Of a DNA stretch of 54,260 bases, positions 28,282-39,310 are shown in pieces. How positions within the stretch are numbered: position 1 is the first letter of the stretch; each line of letters starts with the position of its first letter. Origin of the DNA: Lingula anatina (lineage: Eukaryota; Brachiopoda; Lingulata; Lingulida; Lingulidae); NCBI RefSeq assembly GCF_001039355.2, contig NW_019774959.1, positions 285,238 to 339,497 on the forward strand, read 5' to 3'. The notes under the pieces were generated by a model. It was not told the DNA's origin. It saw nothing but the letters and a program-made list of their open reading frames with translations, and made no database searches. The position numbers and the translations under genes are program-made.

Positions 28282-29156
28282 AAAGTCTTTATTTAACACA
28301 AATATACAATATTCTTTCATTTGGTTTTCCTGTTAGCATCAACAAAAAAATACTAACCAAAAAATGAAAAAAAAATATATATATATATATATATACACAT
28401 TACTATAAGACATACTTAATTTGTAAAATAAAAGAGTATTTCAAAACTAAAAATGCTGAATTAAGACATAAAAATGATAATTGTCCCAGAAGTATCTTAT
28501 AAGATGACCAATACCAAGAAAAAATTCAAATTTTCAAAAAAAAAATCTGAATATAGTCACATAATGTAAATAAATACAAACAAAAACCAAATAAGAACTT
28601 GTAGGACTCAATGTTGATAGGCAGAGCCAGCCAACAGCTATCAACCAGAGAAAATGAAAGTGTTTCCTAATTAAGGTATAGGTAAACCTTGGAGTACAAG
28701 AAAATACAGTAATTACCTACAAAGTTGAAACACCTGAAAAATTCCAAAATCTAAATTTTTTCAAGATGTCCCCATGTTAACTGTCTCATGAAAAGCATAT
28801 GTACTCTATGACACGAGCCTTAACTCACATTTAACTCAAATTTTCAAATGATGAACTCTGAGGTTACTAAATATAGATTACTTTTTAAAAAATATTAAAT
28901 TTTGTTTGATTTTATTGAATAATTACCATATGTCCAGGTCTGCCACAGTCTACTTCAGAAAGCATACATAATTCCCTAATTCAATATTGCCAATTGCATA
29001 ACGAGGCAGGATACCGTGGTTTCATTTTCTAATAGTTTAATTCCAGTAATGCAGTTTATCTGATCTTGACTTCCAACTTCCCAGGATTTATTTCTAAGAG
29101 CAGTTTACATGGAATTTATTTCCAGGTACTGCTTGATTTCTTTAAGTTGCACTGAG
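27070..29156 (+). repeat. 2.1-kb direct duplication, copy 1
   Basis: This segment is repeated almost base for base, directly after a single N, as 29158-31289. It contains a poly-C run at 27593-27608, a (GA)n run at 28247-28279 and an (AT)n run near 28375-28395. Open frames at 27220-27441 and 27908-28282 are shared with the other copy, but they differ from it by amino-acid-changing substitutions and contain simple repeats, so they are not regarded as genes. The duplication is more likely two haplotypes joined in assembly than a real tandem duplication. Confidence 0.9.
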
Positions 29157-29157
29157 N
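29157..29157. other. Single-N junction between duplicated copies
   Basis: One ambiguous base sits exactly where copy 1 of the 2.1-kb duplication ends (TGCACTGAG) and copy 2 begins (CATCCCTTC). This marks a probable artificial join. Confidence 0.85.
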
Positions 29158-30332
29158 CATCCCTTCTTACCTTAATTGATGGACTATTATGACTTCATTT
29201 TGGATCAAAATTGATTTCAAAAATTGGACTTAAAGTACATATCAACCTTATGAACTAGGCCCCTATAGACTCCAGGGGTCAGTGGGTTAGCCAGCGGTCA
29301 GTATGGGATGGGGCAGTTCAGACACCCCGCGGCAAACAAACATAAGATCACAGTGACCCCTGGACTAAAGGTGTTGCCTCAGCGTTGTTTAAGTAACTAC
29401 ATAATAGACACCTGTGCTTTACCTTTCGAAAGTTTTGTTGATGGTAAGTCACTTCCCTATATAGCACGCTGTAAAATCAACAAGCTTGATGGGGGTACAT
29501 ATTTACTTGTTTTTCTTTTGAAATTCTAGTAATTATTGGAAAAATTGCTTGAAGGAAAATTACTGTTGTTTTTATTGGAGGCTTAAGAAAATGACTCCCT
29601 TTCTCTCTACCTTTAATCTTTGACCACTGGAAATTTCCAACAACCAGTGAATGACTTATTTAAAAAATTAAATCTACATGCCCCCCTCCCCCCACCTCCA
29701 GCTCAATGTCTACTAGTATTCCAAAAGAATACCCTTTTCTTGTTCTCTCTAATAAAAGGATCTAACAGACTGAAAATCATTTCTACAATGTTTTTTCAAG
29801 ACGGCATTATGCGTCAAAGTTGCCCCAAGCAGCTGAAGATGTGTGTGTGAGATCACCCATCTAAAATCTGTATCTTATTACTTCATATTTCAAGATATTT
29901 ATACATATGTAACTTGAATAACATGAAGGAAAAGAAATGGAAGATGGGACTGAAGGGATGGATGCCCTTACATGACTTTTACATAATTTGATTAAATGAA
30001 ACATTTGTTATGCAGGCCCATATTCGAAATTTCAAAAGAAAAGACGCAAATGATTAACCCCCTCCTCAGAAGGGATCCCCCAGTGGCATCCGCCAGTGTT
30101 AGTCTGTCCGGTTCACTATGCCTATGTGGCAGACCATATGGTCATTACAGGTATATCCTCTGGCGACTATTTACCCAGAACCAGGTTATGTCACTGGACA
30201 GAAAGAGATACTTTAAAGTAAATTTTCAGTTATGGTGGAGATTAAGCCACTATGGCATCAGCTTTCTGCTGAACTTTGCAACAAAATGGGTTTTGTTGGG
30301 TTTGTTTGGGATCTCATTTAGGAATTATTTCC

Positions 30333-30371
<39 letters not shown>

Positions 30372-30602
30372 AAAGTCTTTATTTAACACAAATATACAGT
30401 ATTCTTTTATTTGGTTTTCCTGTTAGAATTAACAAAAATACCAACCAAAAATCAAAAAAGAAAATATACTAGAAGACATACTTTATTTGTTAAATAGAGA
30501 GTATCTCAAATCTAAAAAAAATGCTGAATTAAGACATAAAAATGATAACTTGTCCCATCTTATAAGATGACAAACACCAACAAAAAATTCAAATTTTCCA
30601 AA

Positions 30603-30672
<70 letters not shown>

Positions 30673-31289
30673 TCTGAATATAGTAACATAATGTAAATAA
30701 ATACACACAAAAACCAACAAACAAATGAGAACTTGTAGGTCTCCATGATGATGGGCAAAGCCAGGCAACAGCTATCAACCTGAGAAAATGAAACTGCTTC
30801 CTAATTAAGGTATAGGTAAACCCTGGAGTACAAGAAAATACAGTAATTACCTACAAAGCTGAAACACCTGAAAAATTCCAAAATCTAAATTTTTTCAAGA
30901 TGTCCCCATGTTAACTGTCTCATGAAAAGCATATGTACTCTATGACACGAGCCTTAACTCACATTTAACTCAAATTTTCAAATGATGAACTCTGAGGTTA
31001 CTAAATATAGATTACTTTTTAAAAAATATTAAATTTTGTTTGATTTTATTGAATAATTACCATATGTCCAGGTCTGCCACAGTTTACTTCAGTAAGCATA
31101 CACAATCTCTAATTCAATATTGCCAATTGCATAACTAGGCAGGATACTGTGGTTTCATTTTCTAATAGTTTAATTCCAGTAATGCAGTTTATCTGATCTT
31201 GACTTCCAATTTCCCAGGATTTATTTCTAAGAGCAGTTTACATGGAATTTATTTCCAGGTACTGCTTGATATCTTTAAATTGCACTAAG
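29158..31289 (+). repeat. 2.1-kb direct duplication, copy 2
   Basis: Collinear with 27070-29156 throughout. The main differences are at repeats. The poly-C run is interrupted (CCCCCCTCCCCCC), the (AT)n run of copy 1 is missing, and an (AAT)n array at 30602-30668 replaces a short A run. Scattered single-base changes and small indels account for the rest. This pattern matches allelic variation. Confidence 0.9.
30602..30668. repeat. (AAT)n microsatellite inside duplication copy 2
   Basis: About 22 trinucleotide units, absent from the matching position of copy 1 (near 28540). It produces artificial poly-Ile and poly-Leu frames on the - strand. Confidence 0.95.
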
Positions 31290-31387
31290 TAATCCAATCC
31301 AGTTGAATTAGCTTAACTTTATTTTTTTTCCTTTTGGAATGTTTTTAATTTTCTAATTATAATAAATTACTAATCAAAATTGTTACT

Positions 31388-31618
31388 GTGCATGTTACAC
31401 TTGGTTCTACAAAGGTGACTGCTCTCTATAATAATCTCTTAAGATATTATATAAAAACCATAATTAATAAAAAAAATCAGCTAACTTTGAATGTCGCGAT
31501 GGATTCATTAATTTAGCCATTGGAAAGTATGGGAAAATAGTCCTTTACCCCAGGAAAATCTGTTACATGGCACTTTTTCTGCCAAAATGTAGAGTTTTTA
31601 TCCTTTTAATAAAAGTTT
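31388..31618 (+). repeat. Unclassified dispersed repeat, copy 1 (+ orientation)
   Basis: This stretch aligns collinearly with the reverse complement of about 46165-46420. Shared blocks in order are TAATAATCTCTTAAGA, ATGGATTyATTA, TTACCCCAGGAAAAT, GCCAAAATG and TTATCCTyTTAA, separated by diverged sequence. Two diverged copies in opposite orientation indicate an interspersed repeat family. No coding capacity or terminal structure is clear, and the boundaries are approximate. Confidence 0.6.
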
Positions 31619-32230
31619 TGCTTTGGCCACCACTGTTATTCCAAGGAGAAATCTATATCTTTGAAAGTGAGATGTTATCTTTTGCAGCTATTTCCAAAAT
31701 GTGGGGTATAGTTTGATATTTGTTTCAGGAATGCGGGCAGTAATTATAAAAATGAAATACAGATCGAGTACCCAGGTGAAAAATATTTCCATCTAAATTC
31801 TACTTTGGAAGTGTCCAATTACCAATTCTATATACTTTCAATTGTCTTTAAAAAAAAAAATAAATAAATGATATTAAAACCAAAGAAAAACTGATGGATT
31901 ACAAACAAAATTTCATGCCAACAATCTAAGTCATAAAAGAAAGTTTACACACAGCCCAGCATAAATCTAAAAGGTATCTACTTACAATCATAGAAAATTA
32001 ACAGAAAATGGCTTTTTAAAGAATAAATATTCACGTGCCTGGTAAATAATTGTTGGACAAATACCCCATAGTAAAATCTCTAGATTAAGGTCTTTCATGC
32101 TTCATCCCATGTCCCAGTCAACTTGAGCATTTTGACCATTAAACTTTCATTAAAAACTCCCCGTTGTTTGTCCACATGACACCGTGGTACTATAACGACA
32201 CAAAGTCAGTGCCTGCAAGTGTTTGGACAA

Positions 32231-32267
32231 AATGGTCAAGTTCTTTTTATATGGTAACTTGACCATT
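32231..32267. repeat. Short perfect inverted repeat (12-bp arms)
   Basis: AATGGTCAAGTT at 32231-32242 is followed after 13 bases by its exact reverse complement AACTTGACCATT at 32256-32267. It could form a small hairpin or be a paired protein-binding site. No function can be assigned. Confidence 0.6.
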
Positions 32268-33251
32268 GCATGGTGTTTACCCATCTACCAATGAAACTGA
32301 AAAAGGCTTCTGCTGACTAGTCAAGCACAGTCAGCATAAATACTGAACTTTAAATATGATAATTTTTCATCAAATTTCAACACAACTGTGATGTTATATT
32401 CCCCAGATCAAAGTAACATTTGAAAAAGTTCACGTCATAAAGTAAATCTTTGAATGGTTTTAAATAAAAGGGAAAAAGGAGAAATTTGTTGTCCCCAATT
32501 TAGTTTTTTGTTTTTTTTCCCCCCATCACATATTTTGGATTTACATTTTGCACATTTTTTCCCTATAGGAAATAAAACTAAGAACAATCTGTCCTTTCTA
32601 ACTCATATTTATACACAAAGCCAAAATAGACCGATCAAGTATCAAAGTTTTAAACTTTATTCTAAAACTTTTATGTACAGGCAAATTGTGCCAGTAAACA
32701 TGGTGAATTACTCAAACACTGCTCACTCCTACATGTTGGTAAATGGATACTCTTACCTGTGTTTTTTTATTTACAGTCTGGGCATAAATAAATTTACCTC
32801 TGTTAATAAAACAAACAAGATGACTAATATGTGACCTTCATGTTTTCATCTTTCTTTGTCAAGCTTATCATTAGTATCCCCTCCCCCTCATACTTGTTCA
32901 TATTTCACTGTATGCTCAAAGATGCAATCCTCCCACACATATGAAAATGACACACACTGTTTTAGTATTTCTCTCTCTCCATTTGTGTCTTTCTTGGTGA
33001 TTTCTATTTGAAACTCTAAAAATATTTTATTCAACATTTCACAATTAACACATTACAATTAATAAATTTGACATTATCTCATTTCAACTTGTACATTCAA
33101 CTTTAACATCATTAATACAGTATAAAGTATAACAGCAAATGAGAAAAAAATCACGAGTAAAAGTACAGCATCATTAATCAAGGTTGTTACTGTCAGATCT
33201 CTAATGATTCTGTAAGGGGATCCTTCCCAAATTCCTCCTACTGAACTTTTA

Positions 33252-33521
33252 CAGTTTATCAAAGGGCAGCTAGGGTACGCCTACCTTTCCCATCCCATAC
33301 TGCCCTTCACTGCTGTCATAACCTACCATGTGACCGAACTAAATACAATGTATGGTACATCTGCCTCACACCCGATTATCACATACAGTTCACCAAAGGG
33401 CAGGGTACGAGTACCTTTCTCTTTCTATCCTGCCCTTCACGGCTCGCCAATGGCTGCCATTAACTCACCATGTGACCAGACTAAATTAATACACTGTATG
33501 GTACACCTGCCGCACACTCTG
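33252..33521 (+). repeat. Diverged tandem duplication, two units of about 135 bp
   Basis: Unit 1 (33252-33385) and unit 2 (33386-33521) share, in order, AAAGGGCAG, GGGTACG, TACCTTTC, CTGCCCTTCAC, ACCATGTGACC, ACTAAAT and GTATGGTACA, with substitutions and small indels between. This appears to be an old local duplication of non-coding DNA. Confidence 0.8.
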
Positions 33522-34357
33522 ACTTTCATAGGTACTGGAAATGACAGATGTGTATCATGCTGATCATTGGGGCAAGTTTTCAGTAAACTCTGAAACCCAG
33601 GGTGTACCTATGTCTCCCTTACCTGAGCTATTTTAAAAGCAGTCTTATAGGAAAAAAAGATATGTTGAAACCCGCAGCATGCTCTTGCAATGTCAAAGAT
33701 CAGCTAGACATACTCCTAGTTAAGCATTGATGCCAATCACCCTGAGTATCCAAAGAAATTACTCAAAAGGCACCACTATTATCATATGATTATATGTAGC
33801 AATTACCTCAGCTAGTTTCCAGAAACCGTACCAATAAGTTTTTGGTAATGGCAGAAGCATGCTGATAAGATATTGGAGGTTTCTGAATGGTTTCCTGCCA
33901 GATGTCACAATATTCAGGGTACATATATGAGTATCAAGGCTGAGACTTCCATTTGGTGAAAAAGTCTCAAAATATTGCATGGTGTCCTTAGAGCCATCTG
34001 CATTGATGTCAAAAATTATATTTTAGCTCCCAAAAAAGTCGGAAATCTCCCTCAAGTCAGAAAAATCTCATTACTGTAATATGCCCTGCCCCTCTTAAAG
34101 TTTACTGCCCTTGAACTAAAACCACCACTCCTTTGTACATTCCTCCTCACACCTCTGCTGACCATGGACAAAATGTCATGACTTGGAAAGAATGGAAGTA
34201 CAAAGTACAAGCAAGGCCAGAATTTGGCCAGGGCTCTCATGTTCTGCTGGTAAAGGTTGGGGCAACCTCCTAAGAATTCTGGAAATTAACTAGAGTAAAT
34301 AAACAAGTAAATATAACATAATAAACAAGATTACACACACGCCCCCCCCCCCCCCCC

Positions 34358-34649
34358 NNNNNNNNNNNNNNNNNNNNNNNNNNNNNNNNNNNNNNNNNNN
34401 NNNNNNNNNNNNNNNNNNNNNNNNNNNNNNNNNNNNNNNNNNNNNNNNNNNNNNNNNNNNNNNNNNNNNNNNNNNNNNNNNNNNNNNNNNNNNNNNNNNN
34501 NNNNNNNNNNNNNNNNNNNNNNNNNNNNNNNNNNNNNNNNNNNNNNNNNNNNNNNNNNNNNNNNNNNNNNNNNNNNNNNNNNNNNNNNNNNNNNNNNNNN
34601 NNNNNNNNNNNNNNNNNNNNNNNNNNNNNNNNNNNNNNNNNNNNNNNNN
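34358..34649. other. Assembly gap (292 N)
   Basis: A run of 292 N immediately right of a 16-base C homopolymer. The C run probably stopped sequencing. Nothing can be said about the missing bases. Confidence 1.
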
Positions 34650-35594
34650 CATAAGAGACAATATATTATTTTAACGAACATTTGCTTTTGAATAATTTTG
34701 GGAAAAATGCTAGTGGGAAGAGATGGTTCAATCTGTTTTTTTTATTATTAATATTTCATTATTATTTTATTATTATTATTGGTGCACTGATTTTTCAAAA
34801 AATATTGGTGATAACTCAAAATAGCTGAGTCTTGCCTGCAGTATTTACAGTAGTCAGCCGACCAGTAGAGTTTCATGTTGTATTACTGCCACTAAATTAG
34901 TCTTCAAATACCACATCTTTCAACCAAGTAGGTTCTGAACCACACACACACACACAGTGTATGGTATACATTATCAAAAATGTTTGGATAATACTTTGCG
35001 GAAACATGTAACATTCTCTCAACCTCTTCACTCTTTCAAAGTATCCAGGGTGTTATTGCAGGGATGTTTCCTTTTCTAAACTTTCAACACCATGTTTTTT
35101 TCAATCTACCTGGAAAATTCTCAGCTCCACAAACAAACACACCCACTCACACGTATGCACACACACATACACACACAGTTAACACACAGCCTGAGTTTTC
35201 ATCATTTGAGTGCAATACATTCTAGAAATGTGTAACATTTTCAACACCACCACACACACCTTCATTCCCTCAAAGTATTCAGTCTATTACCACAACAGCA
35301 ATGTCTGTACTTTCTTTCTTTTTTTTTTCTTTTTAGTTTTTCAATTAAGAGAACCATGTGCCACACGCACTCGTTATCTCGTTATTTCATCATGTACCTC
35401 AGACAAAATATGCTGGTAACAGTGACCCAGTCACAAAGTTATTCACAATATTAATTTATATTTAGCAGCATGGTAGAACCTTTATTCCATCTCTCTCTAT
35501 ATATATATATATACTATAATATTGTTCTTCATCATCAGACAGTCTGAAAAAGCAGGGTGTGTTGTGCATGTTCGTGTCTGTATGTGCGCATATT

Positions 35595-35629
35595 TGTGCA
35601 TGCGTGTGTGTGCGCGCACACATGCATGT
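35595..35629. repeat. Alternating pyrimidine-purine tract (Z-DNA-prone)
   Basis: 35 consecutive bases alternate pyrimidine and purine without a break (TGTGCATGCGTGTGTGTGCG onward through CGCGCACACATGCATGT). A second alternating stretch of 13 bases precedes it at 35581-35593. Such tracts favour left-handed DNA under supercoiling. It is not a plain microsatellite, because GT, GC and CA steps are mixed. Confidence 0.7.
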
Positions 35630-37528
35630 CCTCCCATCTAACACCCTAAAAGCATTAATTCTGACAAGTATTTTGCCTGCCTACTCATTTTAATCCCAGC
35701 AACTCAAAGTATTAAGACTTTCTCAACACTATTAGCTGTATCCACGCCCCAGTGACACTGGGCCTGCAGGAATGCCATAAAAAGGACTCTAAGAAATATA
35801 TCACCTCACTTATCCACACCTTGTACACTGCGCGAATTATCTCTTATTATTGCGTCTATTGATTTCACATCAATGTCTATAGCCACCCTAGGAGGAGAGA
35901 AATCTCTAAGTCAAATAGCCTGCTAGTTTCTGTAGGAATAAAAACAAACAGAAAATGTATGTCCAAGACTTAAGTGAAAGGCTATGAGCTAATAGGTGTG
36001 CTTGAGTGGCACCCAGATGAGATCACCTGAAAGCAGGGGGAGGGTAAAGTAACAGCCATATTATGGGAATATTTCTATGTGACAAAAGAACAGAAAAAGA
36101 TGTGTGTGTTTTTAATCTGTATTTGATGTCTTAGGATTAACACAGTCATTTAAAGTAAAAGAAAACCACTCAAAAAGCAAAGGGGGCTTTTTTGTATCAA
36201 AATAAAGGTGTGTGATTGGTTGATAGTGTATGTCTTGGATATGCTATGTTTGGAACATCAAAAATGCATTTGTTGAAAAAAAAATGGAGTTTATCTATTG
36301 AGTGATGATGATGGATAGCTGTGATATTTTATGACTGAACAACATTTATGAATGAATTATGAAGAGTTAATGGAAAAGAGTTCAAATTAAACAGGATCAA
36401 ATGGAGAATTAAAAAAAGTATTAAAATGCTATTTCTCCTCTGCAAATTTCAGATCAATGTCGAATGACACAAAAATTATGATGTTGAGTGTGTGAATCAA
36501 GAAATACCATTTTCAAAAAAGAAAAGAATGCTGTCTTTGTTCTCCAGAACAGAGACAGCCAAAATTGCCACACATATTGCCAACTGAAGGTGGGGGTAAA
36601 ATATCAAGCATATCCTTTTAATGATCATGCAAAATCTCATTTTTAAATGAAAATATGATTTTTTTCTTTTTTTCACTATTTATCCAATATACACTCACCA
36701 TCAAAGTAATATTTGAACTATAAATTCTTTTGGTCTTTGTGCATCCCTCTATATTTATTTTCAATAGCATTTTTAAACAAGATTAACACCCAATAAAAGT
36801 TATAGGATGTTTTTATATTATCCTGTAAGCCTTCAAAGTTATGTCTCTAACAGCTTAAAATTGTTCTTATGTGATTCTTCAATAAATAGCAACCAACTGC
36901 TTTATTCCTGTGTACATTACTAGTACAATCATAGTGAATACAAAAGTGGAGTGAGAGAGAGGGAGTAAAAACTAAGAACAAGTACCAGAAACAAATACAA
37001 ATACTTATTTTTTTAAAGCTGAAGCTCCTTAAAGCAGGCTCATAGCCAGCAATTTTAAAGAGGGGGTTCCTTTCCTGAAAAAGTGGATCATTTACCATGA
37101 AACCTCAATGTGCCATAAAATCAAATGTCACCCAGACCTTTTCCCAGTAAAAAGGGCAGTTTGCTTGACAACCCCCCCCCCCCCCCCATCCCTGGCTACA
37201 GGGCTGTTGAAATCAGCATGTACATCTCACTCATTTGTCCATTTTTTTCATTCTGGTCAAAATTCTTCTAAAAATAGCTGAGCATCACTGTTTCTGTTTA
37301 ACAACAATTATGTGTAATACAAAAGTGAGGGGCTGACAGCTTGCCCTGAGGCCACCTGCACTGTTCAGTTAAATACTGTACGTATGAGTATGAGATATTA
37401 TATCAAGGGTATGGGTTTATTATGACCTGAGTAAGTAAGTGGATGTCTTAGAAAGTCCATTGACACTTTGAGTGGAATTGATTGTGGTTTTATTCATACA
37501 TAATTCCAGTTAAAAAGTACAGACAAAC

Positions 37529-37530
<2 letters not shown>

Positions 37531-37569
<39 letters not shown>
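37531..37569. repeat. (GA)n microsatellite
   Basis: About 19 uninterrupted dinucleotide units. Confidence 0.95.
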
Positions 37570-37573
<4 letters not shown>

Positions 37574-38383
37574 AACATTGCCAAAAAACACAGAAAAACA
37601 TATCTTAGAGATGATTAAAGCACGGCCCAAAATAATAACAAGTTCTATAAAGAGACACAAGATAGCTTGAAAGAAGAAAGAAGAATGATGCTTAGATGAA
37701 GAAAAACAAGAAAATGAAAGTAAAATACCATTAAAAAAAATATACACTACCTCACCCCACTCGGCCTACAGTGGCCTTAATAACCACTTTGCAAAAGGCA
37801 CTGAGCACCGTGGCTTATAATCACATACCTAAAGATATATACCAGAAGGAAAAGCATATAAAGCAATAGATTCGTTAAAGTAAATCACTCCACCCTTGAC
37901 AGTTTGGAGAGCCTGCGTGACCGAGCCTCCGTGATGGAGGATTTGGCGACCAATCATTTGGGGTGAATAGGACAGATTATCTGTTTGTCCTGATGTGATT
38001 AACTTGTCACTGTGCCATTTTGTCTGATTTAAGCCTTCCTGTACTGACATTATCTGGTCGATGATGCCCTAAAAGGTCCAAGTTAACTCAGTTGATGCTT
38101 CATGTACAGTAGTGCATGCATAGCATGAAGATCAATGAAAATAAAAAATGATACTAGTAATTAAAAAATAAAAACTTTGAAGATTTTGCACTTACAAAAT
38201 AATATCTTATTAGGAATATTAAAAATGTAGGGTAATGCAGTAAGAAATATGTTGGTTCCCAGATTTATTTACTTTCAAGGAATGGAAGAAGCAGGTATGA
38301 GAGTTTACAAAAGAAAAAATAAAAACAGTTTTAAGATCTGATTAAAGCTGGTCAGTGTAGTATCTTTATATCCTTCTGGTTGG

Positions 38384-38634
38384 GACCAAAGCTCTCAGTT
38401 TCTCTTTCAGGTTATTGTGCAGAAATTGAACAGTTTTAAATTTTTATCATTATCATCCAAAGTTGCCTGTTATTTGAAAGTTTAAATCTTCATGCATGTG
38501 TCTGCTGAGATGGACAAAGCTCTCAGTTTCTCTTTCAGGTTATTGTGCAGAAATTGAACAGTCAAATTTTTATCATTATCATCCAAAGTTGCCTGTGATT
38601 TGATAGTTTAAATCTTCGTGTGTCTGCTGAGATG
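38384..38634 (+). repeat. Recent tandem duplication, two units of about 125 bp
   Basis: Unit 1 (about 38384-38512) and unit 2 (about 38513-38634) are nearly identical, from the AAAGCTCTCAGTTTCTCTTT block through TGTCTGCTGAGATGG. They differ by a few substitutions and short deletions (TTTAAA versus CAAA; loss of CATGCA in unit 2). This is a young local duplication of non-coding DNA. Confidence 0.9.
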
Positions 38635-38810
38635 GGGAGGATTGCTGCCACCAAGGCTATAACACAATCATGGCACAACAATTGTCACAACTGTCACAAT
38701 GGTCACACTTAGCTGTCGTTTATTTGGACTACTTTGACTATTTGTGAGAATTGTAAGATTTAGCCTTTGTTGCCTTTGGGGAAGGAGGCATTTTACATGC
38801 CATTTATCGA

Positions 38811-38857
38811 GAGAGAGAGGGGGGAGAGAGAGAGAGAAAAAGAGAGAGAGAGAGAGG
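38811..38857. repeat. Imperfect (GA)n tract
   Basis: A purine-only run of GA units broken by short G and A runs. Confidence 0.9.
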
Positions 38858-38907
38858 TGTTTAGGGTATTCGTTAATTTGTCTCTTCCCTTGGACCTTTT
38901 AAACAAA

Positions 38908-38959
38908 AACATAATTTATGACAATAACAAGATAACATAATTTATGACAATAACAAGAT
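38908..38959 (+). repeat. Exact 26-bp tandem duplication
   Basis: A 26-bp unit starting AACATAATTTATGAC is present twice, head to tail and without mismatch, at 38908-38933 and 38934-38959. This is a very recent slippage or duplication event. Confidence 0.95.
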
Positions 38960-39159
38960 GACAATTCATATTCATGATAATATTTAAATTAATTGTCAGA
39001 TAAGATAATGTATTGGATCATCTTTAGGTCATCCAAATTTTACGAGTTTTGGCCAAAACTGGGGAAAAAGTTTTCAAATATTCACTGTAAAAATGCTCAT
39101 GCACGAATAAACAAAGTTCGTCGAATATGTTTACTTACATTGACTCTTAAATATTTGTT

Positions 39160-39310
39160 TTTTCAAATAAAGTCGCTCTTGTCTGACGCATCCTCTTTTA
39201 GCGCACCTGACGCACCTGCTTTCTATTTCTACTTCCCTCTCTCCCGTCATGCCCTTCGTTTCCGGTAACCCGCCCCATAACTAGGAAGTGAGTCGGGGAC
39301 CTCAGAGTTG
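39160..39310 (+). promoter_or_regulatory. Candidate promoter and non-coding first exon upstream of CAP
   Basis: This patch is richer in GC and more complex than its surroundings. It holds two CACCTG E-boxes 9 bp apart (39204-39209 and 39213-39218), an ETS-like TTTCCGG at 39259-39265 and a GC box CCCGCCCC at 39269-39276. A strong donor-like sequence GTTG|GTAAGT starts at 39311. It could be the promoter and 5'UTR exon of the CAP gene, whose coding exon A begins 5 kb downstream. There is no transcript evidence, and a separate gene or an enhancer is equally possible. Confidence 0.35.

Larger units (their letters stand above)
31290..34357. other. Intergenic-like AT-rich DNA left of the assembly gap
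   Basis: No exon is supported. It contains dispersed repeat copy 1, a short hairpin at 32231-32267, and a diverged tandem duplication at 33252-33521. The 126-codon frame at 32454-32834 is AT-rich with no recognisable domain. It ends in a C run at 34342-34357 that abuts the gap. Confidence 0.5.
34650..39159. other. Intergenic-like AT-rich DNA right of the gap
   Basis: No exon is supported. It contains AC-rich patches near 35130-35180, an alternating purine/pyrimidine tract at 35595-35629, a C run at 37171-37187, GA arrays at 37531-37569 and 38811-38857, and two small tandem duplications at 38384-38634 and 38908-38959. The remaining sequence is AT-rich with no recognisable structure. Confidence 0.5.

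Noticed and set aside
27220-30472. Pairs of similar open frames in the two copies of the 2.1-kb duplication (27220/29308 and 27908/29996)
   Set aside because: Similarity comes from the DNA duplication itself. Differences between copies change amino acids freely, and the longer pair runs into a GA microsatellite.
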